From Riemerella anatipestifer ATCC 11845 = DSM 15868 (GTDB taxonomy: Bacteria; Bacteroidota; Bacteroidia; Flavobacteriales; Weeksellaceae), in the NCBI RefSeq assembly GCF_000252855.1, contig NC_017045.1, positions 1,426,001 to 1,490,000 on the forward strand: 64,000 nucleotides of DNA. Direction: 5' to 3'. Both the position numbers and the translations under genes were made by a program. The notes under the pieces were generated by a model, which had not been told where the DNA came from, did no database searches, and saw nothing but the letters and a program-made list of their open reading frames with translations. Shown one piece after another: positions 17,245 to 25,924 of this stretch. Numbering within the stretch: the stretch's first letter is position 1; the number at the start of each line of letters is the position of its first letter.

Positions 17245-17649
17245 TTCAAGTTTATTATACTATTATTTACAATACTTAGTTGTACTTCGCCAAGTAAATT
17301 TGAGCAGTCGGTAATTGGAGAATATACCTCGCCTAAGAATAGTTATTTCAATAAAGTGAGGTATGGCAGTTTTGTGTTAAACCTTAATCTCGAGTTGAAA
17401 CAAGATGGTACTTATACATTAACTTCGTGTGCTCAAATTACCACAGGAAAATGGAAGCAAGAAGGTAATTTTATTCTTTTAGAATGTTTGGATAGAAAAT
17501 TCATTATAGATAGTGCAAACCATAACGAAGCCTACGCTAAAGGAAAAATCTGTAATGATATAGAAAAATACGAAATCAAAGATTTTGGTTTGTACAAGGA
17601 GGAATTGGTGGGTAATAGACTAGCCAAGTTTGTATTACTCAAAAAATAG
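17245..17649 (+). CDS. Small lipoprotein with no canonical start codon
   Basis: The frame is open from 17236 to the TAG at 17647-17649. It encodes a lipoprotein signal (KFIILLFTILSC, lipobox ILSC) and a mature domain of about 120 residues with VIGEYTSPKN, GTYTLTSCAQITTGKW and a C-terminal KFVLLKK, like small lipocalin-like or META-like Bacteroidota lipoproteins. No ATG, GTG or TTG precedes the signal; the codon where ATG would be expected (17245) is TTC. A GTG at 17356 would skip the signal and 27 mature residues. Either a rare ATC/ATT start is used, or the start was lost and the gene is silent. It follows the regulator by 15 bp and may be co-transcribed. Confidence 0.55.
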   Translation, partial: FKFIILLFTILSCTSPSKFEQSVIGEYTSPKNSYFNKVRYGSFVLNLNLELKQDGTYTLTSCAQITTGKWKQEGNFILLECLDRKFIIDSANHNEAYAKGKICNDIEKYEIKDFGLYKEELVGNRLAKFVLLKK

Positions 17650-17682
17650 TCATACAAGAAACTTGGAATATATTTAAAATAA

Positions 17683-17713
17683 AAAGGGTTATCTTATTTG
17701 GAGATAACCCTTT
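17683..17713. terminator. Bidirectional hairpin terminator
   Basis: AAAGGGTTATCT and AGATAACCCTTT form a perfect 12-bp stem around a 7-base loop between the rightward lipoprotein and the leftward rnr. Confidence 0.85.
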
Positions 17714-17723
17714 AGTATTAAAA

Positions 17724-19889
17724 TTAGTTTTCAGACTTTTCTATAATTTTAAAATCCAATTGTTTTTGGATGAGATTCGCTTTCATTACTTTAATTTTAA
17801 CGGTGTCTCCTAATTGATAGCTGTTACCTGTTCTGCTACCATAGACGGCGTGGGTTTTGGCATCGTACTGATAAGAATCATCCATCAAATCTCTTAGTTT
17901 TATTAAGCCTTCTGCACCATTTTCAGGAATTTGAACCCAGAAACCAAATTCGGCAACGCCAGAAATAACGCCAGTAAACACTTCGCCAAGATGTTTCTCC
18001 ATAAACTTAACTTGCATAAATTTAATAGAATCTCTTTCGGCATCTGCAGCTAGGCGTTCCATTGCAGAACAATGTTTAGATTTTTCTTCGTATTCTGCTT
18101 TGTCGGGAGATTTGCCTTGGTCTAGATAGTGCTGTAGTAGTCGGTGGGCTATAAGGTCGGGGTAACGGCGGATAGGAGAAGTAAAATGGGTATAATACTC
18201 AAACCCTAAACCATAGTGTCCTATTGGCTCGGTAGAATAAACGGCTTTACTCATAGAACGCATTGCGAGGGTTTCAATCATATTTTCTTCGCCTTTGCCT
18301 TTAACGGATTTTAGAAGTTCGTTCATACTCTCCGCTACCTTTTGAGAGTTAGCAAGGTTCATTTTATAACCAAAAGTAGCTACAAAATCCCTTAGTGCTT
18401 CTAATTTGGTTGGGTCTGGGTCGTCGTGTACTCTATAAATAAAGGTTTTGCCAGTAGGGCTCCCTTTTTTGTTAAGAGAAATAAACTCAGATACTTTTCT
18501 GTTGGCGAGGAGCATAAATTCTTCTATAAGATGATTGGAGTCTTTGCTTACCTTGAAATAAACGCCTAGAGGTTCGTTGTTTTCGTCTAAGTTAAATCTG
18601 ACTTCACTTCGGTCAAAAGTAATTGCTCCTTTTCTAATACGCTCTTCTCTAAGGATTTTAGCGAGCCTGTCTAAGGTTAAAATTTCATCGGCTAAATCTC
18701 CTTTGCCTGTTTCTATGCGTTCTTGAGCTTCTTCATAGGTAAACCTTCTGTCAGAGTGTATTACGGTGCGTCCAAACCATTGTTTCTTTATTTCTGCCTT
18801 ATCATTGAGTTCAAACACAGCGGAGAAGGTGTATTTGTCCTCATTAGGACGAAGTGAGCAAACCTCATTACTAAGAACTTCAGGAAGCATAGGTACTACT
18901 CTGTCTACCAAATAGACCGAAGTGGCTCTCTGATAGGCTTCCTGGTCTAACAATGTGTTGGAAACAACATAATGAGACACATCGGCAATATGTACCCCAA
19001 TTTCCCAATTTCCGTTTTCTAACTTTCTTATGGAAAGAGCATCGTCAAAATCTTTGGCATCTTTTGGGTCTATGGTAAAGGTACAAATACCTCTCATATC
19101 CCATCTTTTTTTAACCTCGTCGTCTCTTATCTCTCGGTCTATGGCATCTGCTTCTTTCTCTACTTCCTCTGGGAAAGCATAAGGAAGACCATATTCTGCT
19201 AATATAGAATGTATCTCAGTCTCATGGCTACCAGGAGTTCCTAATACCTTAACGATTTCTCCGTGCGGATTCTTTTCGGTAGGGTTCCATTCTACCATTT
19301 TTACCACTACTTTATCGCCGTCTTTAGCTCCATTGATTTTGTTTCGTGGTACAAAAATATCTGTGTTGATTTGCTTTTTATCACAAACTACGAATCCAAA
19401 ATCTTTATGTTTTATAAATTCAAAAGTACCTACAAACTCCTCACGGTTTCTCTCTAGAACTTCTATTACAGAGCCTTCTAGCTTTTTTGATTTGAAATGA
19501 TAGGTTACAATAAGAACTTTGTCTCCTTGTAAGGCATCTTTTACATTTTTAGAATGAATGAAAATATCCTCCTCTAAGCCTTCTACTCTTACATACGCAT
19601 TGCCAGAGTGGTTAAAATCTATAATTCCCGTTAGGGTATCTTTTATTTTAAGGTCGATAATATATTTACCTTTTTCTACTTCTTTTATTCTTTCGTCCGC
19701 TAATAGTTTATGTAAAGCTTGTATAACTTGCTCTCTTTGGCGAGGGTTTTTGTAGTCTATACCATCAGCAATCTGCTTATAATTGTATATTTTAGCGGAT
19801 TGTTTATTCATAAAACTAAGGATTTGTCTTCCTAAATCCTTTAGTTTTCCCTCATTTTTTTTTGATATGTATTTTTTTTTCTTTGCCAT
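17724..19889 (-). CDS. rnr: Ribonuclease R
   Basis: The 721-residue RNB-family 3'-5' exonuclease has a lysine-rich start (MAKKKKYISKKNEGK) and a winged-helix-like region. Cold-shock-type domains (about 75-220) follow, then the RNB catalytic domain with DPKDAKDFDDALSI (the metal-binding Asp cluster, near 275) and HFTSPIRRYPDLIAHRLL. A C-terminal S1 domain (about 640-715, FTGVISGVAEFGFWVQI) ends it. RNase R degrades structured RNA and takes part in rRNA and mRNA quality control. The order and length fit RNase R better than RNase II. It follows rpiB by 65 bp on the same strand. Confidence 0.95.
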   Translation of the reverse strand: MAKKKKYISKKNEGKLKDLGRQILSFMNKQSAKIYNYKQIADGIDYKNPRQREQVIQALHKLLADERIKEVEKGKYIIDLKIKDTLTGIIDFNHSGNAYVRVEGLEEDIFIHSKNVKDALQGDKVLIVTYHFKSKKLEGSVIEVLERNREEFVGTFEFIKHKDFGFVVCDKKQINTDIFVPRNKINGAKDGDKVVVKMVEWNPTEKNPHGEIVKVLGTPGSHETEIHSILAEYGLPYAFPEEVEKEADAIDREIRDDEVKKRWDMRGICTFTIDPKDAKDFDDALSIRKLENGNWEIGVHIADVSHYVVSNTLLDQEAYQRATSVYLVDRVVPMLPEVLSNEVCSLRPNEDKYTFSAVFELNDKAEIKKQWFGRTVIHSDRRFTYEEAQERIETGKGDLADEILTLDRLAKILREERIRKGAITFDRSEVRFNLDENNEPLGVYFKVSKDSNHLIEEFMLLANRKVSEFISLNKKGSPTGKTFIYRVHDDPDPTKLEALRDFVATFGYKMNLANSQKVAESMNELLKSVKGKGEENMIETLAMRSMSKAVYSTEPIGHYGLGFEYYTHFTSPIRRYPDLIAHRLLQHYLDQGKSPDKAEYEEKSKHCSAMERLAADAERDSIKFMQVKFMEKHLGEVFTGVISGVAEFGFWVQIPENGAEGLIKLRDLMDDSYQYDAKTHAVYGSRTGNSYQLGDTVKIKVMKANLIQKQLDFKIIEKSEN

Positions 19890-19954
19890 TTTGATATGTA
19901 TTTTTTATGATTAAGAATTTGTTAGAGGGGTGTGACGGTAAATTTTGTTAAATT

Positions 19955-20386
19955 TTAGCAGAACGCTATTTTGGACACTCTATTTTGGTGTCTTCCTCCT
20001 TCAAACTCAGTATTTAAAAATGTTTTGATGATTTCTAGTGCCAGTTCTTTTGAAATAAAACGAGCAGGAACGGCTACCATATTGCAATTGTTATGTTGTC
20101 TAGCTAAGGCTCCAAGCTCTGGCATCCAACACAACGCACATCTAATGCCTTGGTGTTTGTTAGCGGTAAGCTGTACACCTTGCCCACTACCACAAATGAG
20201 TATGCCCATTTCATTTTCACCGTTTTCTACAGAACTCGCTGCAGGATGTACAAAATCTGGATAATCTACGGAGTCAGCAGAATTTGTGCCAAAGTCGGTA
20301 ATTTGGTATTCGTTGGCTAATTCTTTTTTTATAAATTCTTTGTATTCAAACCCAGCGTGGTCACAAGCGATAGCAATTTTTTTCAT
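19955..20386 (-). CDS. rpiB: Ribose 5-phosphate isomerase B
   Basis: The 143-residue protein has IACDHAGFEYK at the start, YPDFVHPAA, the catalytic Cys in GILICGSGQGVQLTANKH, ARQHNNCNM and a C-terminal EFEGGRHQNRV. RpiB interconverts ribose 5-phosphate and ribulose 5-phosphate in the pentose phosphate pathway, acting as a cytoplasmic dimer. Length and motifs are normal. It sits between a glycosyltransferase gene and rnr on the same strand, without obvious functional ties. Confidence 0.96.
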   Translation of the reverse strand: MKKIAIACDHAGFEYKEFIKKELANEYQITDFGTNSADSVDYPDFVHPAASSVENGENEMGILICGSGQGVQLTANKHQGIRCALCWMPELGALARQHNNCNMVAVPARFISKELALEIIKTFLNTEFEGGRHQNRVSKIAFC

Positions 20387-20470
20387 TTTTAAATTAAATT
20401 TTCATTAGACTATTTCACAAAAATAGTATTTAAAAATGAAAACATATGACTTTATATCGTACAAATGTTT

Positions 20471-21574
20471 TTATATAATGTTTGATTCTGCAATTACTTG
20501 ATGATAAAGCGAAAGGATTTTCTCCTCGTCCTTTTCCCAGCATAGAGCTTCGGCGGCTTTTTCTAGTTCAGATTGGTAGTGCAATCGTCCCTTTTCTAGC
20601 ACACGGGTTATGGCATCAGCGAGTGCTTTTGGGTTGTGAGAATCTACTATTTCTCCCACTTTAAAATCGTTATAAACCCTCTTCATTTCAGGGAAGTTTA
20701 TCATCACGAGCGGGACTCTACTCTGTATATAATCTGCCACTTTGTTCGGTAGAGAGTAGAGGTAACTTACACCGCCGTTTTCTTCAATGCTAAGACCAAC
20801 ATCTGCCGTTTGAGTAAGTTTTCTTAGCTCCGTAGGATGTAGCTTTCCTAAGAACGAAACTTTATGATTGAGATTTAATTTTTCAACCAATGCTTCGTAT
20901 TCCTTTCTTTTGGGGCCGTCTCCTGCGATTTTAAAAATCACATTATCAATGTAGATTAAAGCTTGTATAGCTTTGTCTATGCCTCTGGATTGGTTGATGG
21001 CTCCTTGGTATAAAATTACTTTTGGAGTGTTTTGAGGTATGGTAATAGGTGTAGTGATTTTTCTAGGGATATTTCTCACTACAACAGGATTTACGGGATA
21101 GCGTTCTCTAAACCATTGGGCGTAGCTTTCGCTTTCCGTCATCATATATTTGATTTTAGGAAGCGAATATCGTTCTACCATTTGCCAAATTTTTTGAGTC
21201 CATCTTCCTTTAATGGCTGGCATTTCGGTGAAGATTTCGTGACTATCAAAAATAAGAGGAACACCTAATTTTTTGGAAACCCAAAGGTTGGGGAGTATTG
21301 CATCTATATCGTTAGCATGTAAGATGGTATTTTTGTCCGCTTTTTTTAGTAATTCGGTATAAAGCTTTTTATTAAACTCAAGGTATGCTCCACGGAGATT
21401 TTTCGATTTGATGTGTATTCTGCTAAAAGGATAAGGGCGCTCCATTGCTCCATTTCCTCCCCAATCGTTTCCAATGAGTTCTATTTGATAACCGTTGTCA
21501 TAGAGAGTTTGGCAAACTTTTTCTATCCTCTGGTCTGTATATAAATTGCTGAAAGCTGATACAATTACTTTCAT
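20471..21574 (-). CDS. Glycosyltransferase, family 4 (GT-B)
   Basis: The 367-residue protein begins MKVIVSAFSNLYTDQRIEKV, the N-terminal Rossmann half of GT-B enzymes. Its C-terminal half carries a donor-binding region with VILYQGAINQSRGIDKAIQAL, KIAGDGPKRKEYEALV and a Glu-rich segment (GVSYLYSLPNKVADYIQSRVPL) in place of the classic EX7E. It should move a sugar from a nucleotide donor to a lipid or polysaccharide acceptor at the inner membrane; the substrate cannot be told. It overlaps by 4 bp the small membrane-protein gene upstream, so the two are translationally coupled. Confidence 0.88.
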   Translation of the reverse strand: MKVIVSAFSNLYTDQRIEKVCQTLYDNGYQIELIGNDWGGNGAMERPYPFSRIHIKSKNLRGAYLEFNKKLYTELLKKADKNTILHANDIDAILPNLWVSKKLGVPLIFDSHEIFTEMPAIKGRWTQKIWQMVERYSLPKIKYMMTESESYAQWFRERYPVNPVVVRNIPRKITTPITIPQNTPKVILYQGAINQSRGIDKAIQALIYIDNVIFKIAGDGPKRKEYEALVEKLNLNHKVSFLGKLHPTELRKLTQTADVGLSIEENGGVSYLYSLPNKVADYIQSRVPLVMINFPEMKRVYNDFKVGEIVDSHNPKALADAITRVLEKGRLHYQSELEKAAEALCWEKDEEKILSLYHQVIAESNII

Positions 21575-21783
21575 TGCTTTTTGGCTAAGAAAAGATAATA
21601 TACCTGAACTACAGAAATAAGAATATTGGTGATAATTACAGGTAGACTGTCTATCAAGAAACCATAAGCTACAAATAGTAGGCAGCCAATTAGGTTGACC
21701 AATCTTATCTTGTTAATTTCTTTTAGTAAAAAACTGATAGCAACAAAGGCAGACGCTAAATAGCCTATATATTCAGGATTCAT
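21571..21783 (-). CDS. Small integral membrane protein
   Basis: About 70 residues make three hydrophobic segments (IGYLASAFVAISFLL, LVNLIGCLLFVAYGFLI, VIITNILISVVQVYYLFL) separated by short polar turns. The layout resembles YgjV-like or half-SWEET-like small membrane proteins, but I cannot assign a function. I chose the ATG at 21783 (MNPEYIGYLAS) over a TTG six codons upstream. It overlaps the start of the glycosyltransferase gene as ATGA, so they share an operon; it may help a lipid-linked sugar step, which is inference only. Confidence 0.75.
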   Translation of the reverse strand: MNPEYIGYLASAFVAISFLLKEINKIRLVNLIGCLLFVAYGFLIDSLPVIITNILISVVQVYYLFLAKKQ

Positions 21784-21853
21784 AGTTTTATTTTTCTGCA
21801 AAATTAAGAAAAATATGCCATAAAGTCATTTTTTATCTTTGGTAAAGTATTTG

Positions 21854-21861
21854 TAACTTTG
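21854..21861 (+). promoter_or_regulatory. Probable -7 box of clpC
   Basis: TAACTTTG fits TAnnTTTG and lies 68 bp before the clpC start. No CIRCE-type inverted repeat or CtsR-like site is visible around it. Confidence 0.5.
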
Positions 21862-21929
21862 GACAAGTCTAAATAAACATTTTGACAAATATATCACAGA
21901 GTTTGTTTAGAAATCAATGACGAACAATT

Positions 21930-24437
21930 ATGATGAGTAATAAATTTTCGGGAGGATTGGATAAAGTCCTCAAAGCGAGTGCTAAAGAAGCAAAAAGATT
22001 AGAAAGTGAATTTCTTAATACCGAACACCTTCTTTTAGGGATTATTAAAACAGATAATTCTGCGAGGGAAATATTACAGAATTTACAGGTAGATTTAACC
22101 CAAATAAGACGAAAGATAGAAGCTTTAAACTCTTTAAGTTCTAATGTTTTTCCACCGAAAGAAATGGAGGTAATTCCATTTACTAAAATGGCAGATTATG
22201 CACTTAAAAGAGCTGATTTGGAAAGTAAAAGTTACCGTTCAGAACATATCAATACGGTTCACTTGCTATTGGGTATTCTTTACAAAATGGAAGACCCTAC
22301 CACTCAGATTCTAGAAAGTTATGATGTAGATTATGAGGCGGTTACTAAAGAGTATCGCACGATGTTAGAGCAGAACGGGATTTCGCCTAAAATGAGTAGT
22401 GAGTATGATGATAGTAATGAGGAAAGAGAAAGCTTTGGGCAACCTAATAAATCAAGTAGCAGTATCGGAACTGCAAAAAGTAAAACACCTACCTTGGATA
22501 ATTTCGGTAGAGATTTAACGGCTTTGGCTAAGGAAGGAAGGTTAGACCCAGTAATTGGTAGGGAAAAAGAGATAGAACGAGTATCACAAATTCTGTCCAG
22601 AAGAAAGAAAAATAATCCACTCCTTATTGGAGAGCCAGGTGTGGGGAAATCTGCTATTGCAGAGGGGTTAGCATTAAGGATACATCAGAAAAGAGTTTCT
22701 CGTGTATTGTACAACAAGCGTGTAATTACTTTAGATTTAGCAAGTTTGGTTGCGGGTACAAAGTACAGAGGTCAGTTTGAGGAAAGAATGAAAGCAATTA
22801 TGACAGAACTAGAAAAAAATAGAGATGTCATTTTGTTCATAGACGAGTTGCATACTATTGTAGGGGCGGGAGGTTCTACGGGAAGTTTAGATGCGTCTAA
22901 TATGTTCAAACCTGCTTTGGCAAGGGGAGAAATACAATGCATTGGAGCTACTACTTTAGATGAGTACAGACAGCATATAGAGAAAGATGGTGCTTTGGAG
23001 AGACGTTTCCAAAAAGTAATGGTAGAGCCGACTTCCATAGAAGAAACCATTCAGATTTTGTATCAAATTAAAGATAAGTACGAAGAACATCACAATGTAA
23101 TTTATACAGATGACGCTATCAAGGCTTGTGTTAATCTTACCTCTAGATACATCACAGATAGATTTTTACCAGATAAAGCCATAGATGCTATGGACGAAGC
23201 GGGTTCTAGGGTTTACATTAAAAATATGAAAGTCCCTACCGAACTTGTAGATTTTGAAGCCAAAATAGAAGAAGTTAAAGACCTTAAACAAAAAGCGGTT
23301 AAAGCTCAAGATTACCTAGAAGCGAGAAGGCTTAAAGATGAAGAAGAGCGTTTACAAATAGAACTTAATTTGGTTCAGGAAGAATGGGATAGAAATGTAA
23401 AAGAGATGAAAGAAACGGTTACGGAGGAGAATGTCGCAGAAGTAGTATCAATGATGAGTGGTGTTCCTGTAACTAAAGTTGGCAAAAACGAACTTGATAA
23501 ACTTGCCGAAATGGACAAAAACCTTAATGGTAAGGTAATTGGTCAAGAAGAAGCCGTTAAAAAAGTAGTGAAATCTATCCAAAGAAATAGAACAGGACTA
23601 AAAGACCCTAACCGTCCTATTGGTACTTTTATTTTCCTAGGAACAACAGGAGTTGGTAAAACAGAGCTAGCTAAAGTGATGGCTAAGGAATTATTCAACT
23701 CCGAAGATGCACTCATAAGAATAGATATGAGCGAATATATGGAGAAATTTGCGGTGTCTAGACTTGTAGGGGCGCCTCCAGGATATGTGGGGTATGAAGA
23801 AGGCGGACAACTTACAGAAGCCGTTAGAAGAAAGCCTTATTCGGTAGTGCTTTTAGATGAGATAGAAAAAGCTCACTCTGATGTGTTTAACCTATTGTTG
23901 CAGATTTTAGATGAAGGTTTCGTAACCGATAGTTTGGGTAGAAAAATAGACTTTAGAAATACGATTGTTATTTTGACCTCTAACATTGGTACTCGTCAAC
24001 TGAAAGATTTTGGTGATGGTGTAGGCTTCGGAACTTCAGCGAAAAAATCTAGTACCGATGCCCACGCAAGAAGTACGATAGAGTCGGCTCTTAAAAAAGC
24101 ATTTGCTCCGGAGTTTTTAAATAGAATAGATGATATTATTATTTTCAACGCTTTAGAGAAAGAAGATATTAAGAAAATTATAGATTTAGAACTTAATAAA
24201 CTTTACCAAAGATTAAGCAAACTAGGTTATACCGTAAGTCTTACAGAGGAAGCCAAGGACTTTATTGCTGAGAAAGGTTGGGATAAAGACTTCGGTGCTA
24301 GACCACTGAAAAGAGCGGTACAAAAGTACATAGAAGATTTACTAGCCGAGCTTTTGGTAACCAAACAATTAAGCGAAGGCGAAAGTGTAGTCTTAAAATT
24401 AAATGAAGCTAAAGACGCTTTAGAAAAACAAAATTAA
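21930..24437 (+). CDS. clpC: ClpC-type AAA+ unfoldase
   Basis: The 835-residue protein has a double Clp N-domain (about 1-150: LNTEHLLLGIIK, INTVHLLLGILYK). The first AAA module has Walker A GEPGVGKS near 235 and FIDELHTIVGAG; a short UVR-containing middle domain follows at about 450-480. The second AAA module has GTTGVGKT near 570 and LLDEIEKAHSDV. The short middle domain points to ClpC and not ClpB. A GVGFG segment after the second module is in the place of the IGF/LGF loop that docks on ClpP, so it should feed ClpP for degradation of damaged or regulated proteins. Two adjacent ATGs (21930, 21933) are possible starts. A strong terminator follows. Confidence 0.94.
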   Translation: MMSNKFSGGLDKVLKASAKEAKRLESEFLNTEHLLLGIIKTDNSAREILQNLQVDLTQIRRKIEALNSLSSNVFPPKEMEVIPFTKMADYALKRADLESKSYRSEHINTVHLLLGILYKMEDPTTQILESYDVDYEAVTKEYRTMLEQNGISPKMSSEYDDSNEERESFGQPNKSSSSIGTAKSKTPTLDNFGRDLTALAKEGRLDPVIGREKEIERVSQILSRRKKNNPLLIGEPGVGKSAIAEGLALRIHQKRVSRVLYNKRVITLDLASLVAGTKYRGQFEERMKAIMTELEKNRDVILFIDELHTIVGAGGSTGSLDASNMFKPALARGEIQCIGATTLDEYRQHIEKDGALERRFQKVMVEPTSIEETIQILYQIKDKYEEHHNVIYTDDAIKACVNLTSRYITDRFLPDKAIDAMDEAGSRVYIKNMKVPTELVDFEAKIEEVKDLKQKAVKAQDYLEARRLKDEEERLQIELNLVQEEWDRNVKEMKETVTEENVAEVVSMMSGVPVTKVGKNELDKLAEMDKNLNGKVIGQEEAVKKVVKSIQRNRTGLKDPNRPIGTFIFLGTTGVGKTELAKVMAKELFNSEDALIRIDMSEYMEKFAVSRLVGAPPGYVGYEEGGQLTEAVRRKPYSVVLLDEIEKAHSDVFNLLLQILDEGFVTDSLGRKIDFRNTIVILTSNIGTRQLKDFGDGVGFGTSAKKSSTDAHARSTIESALKKAFAPEFLNRIDDIIIFNALEKEDIKKIIDLELNKLYQRLSKLGYTVSLTEEAKDFIAEKGWDKDFGARPLKRAVQKYIEDLLAELLVTKQLSEGESVVLKLNEAKDALEKQN

Positions 24438-24450
24438 ATAATTGATGTAG

Positions 24451-24493
24451 GTAAAATCCACTAAATCTCGCATTTAGTGGATTTTACTTTTTT
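24451..24493 (+). terminator. Strong terminator of clpC
   Basis: GTAAAATCCACTAAAT pairs perfectly with ATTTAGTGGATTTTAC (16 bp, loop CTCGC) and is followed by a run of T. Confidence 0.9.
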
Positions 24494-24508
24494 AATTTAA
24501 ATGGAACT

Positions 24509-25474
24509 ATGATAAATATTGCAATTCTTGGGTTGGGGTTTATGGGAAAAAAATACCTCACAGCGATTGAAGAAATTGATGAAGCACAAGTTTCTGCAAT
24601 CATAGATGATTCAGCTACTGAAAACATAGCGAATATACCTTACTTTAAATCTTTAGATGATGTTTTATGTTCAGAAATTAAGATGGATTTAGTGGTAATA
24701 TCAACGCCAAACTATCTGCATTTTTCCCAAGCAAAAACACTTTTAGAACACGGTTATCATATTTTAATAGAGAAACCATTTTGTCTAAAAGGTTCTGATA
24801 TGGAAGTCTTAATTAAAATAGCTCAAGAAAAGCAACTAAAAATATTTTTTTCTACTCCTAATAGATTTTCTCCTGCTTTGGCGTGGTTGAAAAAAATTCA
24901 GTCCGAAAATATTCTGGGGCAATCGTACCTTGTTCAAGTTAATTGTTTTTGGAATAGAGACCAAAGATACTACACACCACAATCGTGGAAGGGTAAAAAA
25001 GAGCTAGATGGAGGCACTTTATACACTCAGTTTTTTCATTTTTTAGATTTAATACTTTTTACCTTCGGAAAGGCAGAGCTACTGTCAAGTTATATGGGTA
25101 CCTTTAGACATCAGTCTTTGATAGAGATAGAAGATACAGGAGTACTCACTCTAAAGTTGGCAACGGGAGGTTTAGTTAATTTTAATTTCACTACGGCGGT
25201 TTGGGATAAAAATATGGAAACTTCTATGAATATCATTGCTGAAAATGGGAGTGTTAAAATTTCTGGGCAGTACTTTGATGAGGTAAGTCTTTGTAATCTT
25301 AAAAACTATAAATTTAGTTTATATGAAATTACTGATAATGAGTATTCTAATTTGCAATTAAATTTAAAATATGCATTGAAAAAACTTTACGATACAGAAT
25401 GTGATTTGGAAGAAATGCTTTATCATCAGAATTTAATTTCTTTGGTGGAGAACATCTATAGAAATTCAAAATAA
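24509..25474 (+). CDS. Gfo/Idh/MocA-family NAD(P)-dependent oxidoreductase
   Basis: The 321-residue protein has the nucleotide-binding IAILGLGFMGKKYL at the N-terminus, VVISTPNYLH and ILIEKPFCLKG, the EKP motif of the family, and a mixed alpha/beta C-terminal substrate domain with GTLYTQFFHFLDLILFTFG. Many relatives oxidise or reduce nucleotide-linked or free sugars; those near glycosyltransferases often make sugars for surface polysaccharides. The substrate cannot be deduced. It precedes sufE by 21 bp, but a -7 box just before sufE suggests separate transcription too. Confidence 0.87.
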   Translation: MINIAILGLGFMGKKYLTAIEEIDEAQVSAIIDDSATENIANIPYFKSLDDVLCSEIKMDLVVISTPNYLHFSQAKTLLEHGYHILIEKPFCLKGSDMEVLIKIAQEKQLKIFFSTPNRFSPALAWLKKIQSENILGQSYLVQVNCFWNRDQRYYTPQSWKGKKELDGGTLYTQFFHFLDLILFTFGKAELLSSYMGTFRHQSLIEIEDTGVLTLKLATGGLVNFNFTTAVWDKNMETSMNIIAENGSVKISGQYFDEVSLCNLKNYKFSLYEITDNEYSNLQLNLKYALKKLYDTECDLEEMLYHQNLISLVENIYRNSK

Positions 25475-25483
25475 AAAACTTCT

Positions 25484-25491
25484 TATCTTTG
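25484..25491 (+). promoter_or_regulatory. -7 box directly before sufE
   Basis: TATCTTTG ends 4 bp before the sufE ATG at 25496. If transcription starts 5-7 nt after the box, as in this promoter class, the mRNA would start at or next to the start codon. Confidence 0.55.
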
Positions 25492-25495
25492 TGAT

Positions 25496-25915
25496 ATGAC
25501 TATAAAGGAAAAACAACAAGAATTGATAGAAGAGTTTGCTTTTTTAGACGATTGGGAGCAAAAATACGAGTATATTATAGATTTAGGCAAAGAGCTTAAA
25601 GGGCTTTCTGAAGATAAAAAGCAGGAAGAAAACCTAATAAAAGGGTGTCAGTCTAAGGTATGGTTAGATGCTTGTTTCAAAGATGGGAAAGTCTTTTTTG
25701 AGGCAGATTCAGATGGTATTTTGCCTAAAGGGATTATAGCAATGCTACTTTCTGTGTATAGCGAGCACTCTCCTCGAGAAATTCTAGATTCCGATTTTGA
25801 ATTTATTTCAGAGATAGGGCTTCAAGAGTTTCTGTCTCCTTCTCGTGCCAATGGTCTAGCCTCAATGATAAAACAAATTAAATTCTATGCTTTGGCATTC
25901 CAAGCCAAGGTCTAA
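25496..25915 (+). CDS. sufE: SufE cysteine-desulfurase activator
   Basis: The 139-residue protein has the SufE start (FAFLDDWEQKYEYIIDLGKEL), the sulfur-accepting Cys in NLIKGCQSKVWL (near residue 51) and LSPSRANGLASMIKQIK at the end. SufE takes persulfide sulfur from SufS and passes it to the SufBCD scaffold for Fe-S cluster assembly in the cytoplasm. No other suf gene is in the window, so it is encoded apart from the rest of the system. It is followed after 9 bp by a glycosyltransferase gene. Confidence 0.93.
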   Translation: MTIKEKQQELIEEFAFLDDWEQKYEYIIDLGKELKGLSEDKKQEENLIKGCQSKVWLDACFKDGKVFFEADSDGILPKGIIAMLLSVYSEHSPREILDSDFEFISEIGLQEFLSPSRANGLASMIKQIKFYALAFQAKV

Positions 25916-25924
25916 TAAAAAGAG

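Noticed and set aside
22772-23050. Opposite-strand frame inside clpC
   Set aside because: It is a shadow of the conserved AAA domain with no recognisable protein features; the same holds for the other long opposite-strand frames inside murB, rsmI, rnr, prc, ricT and actB.
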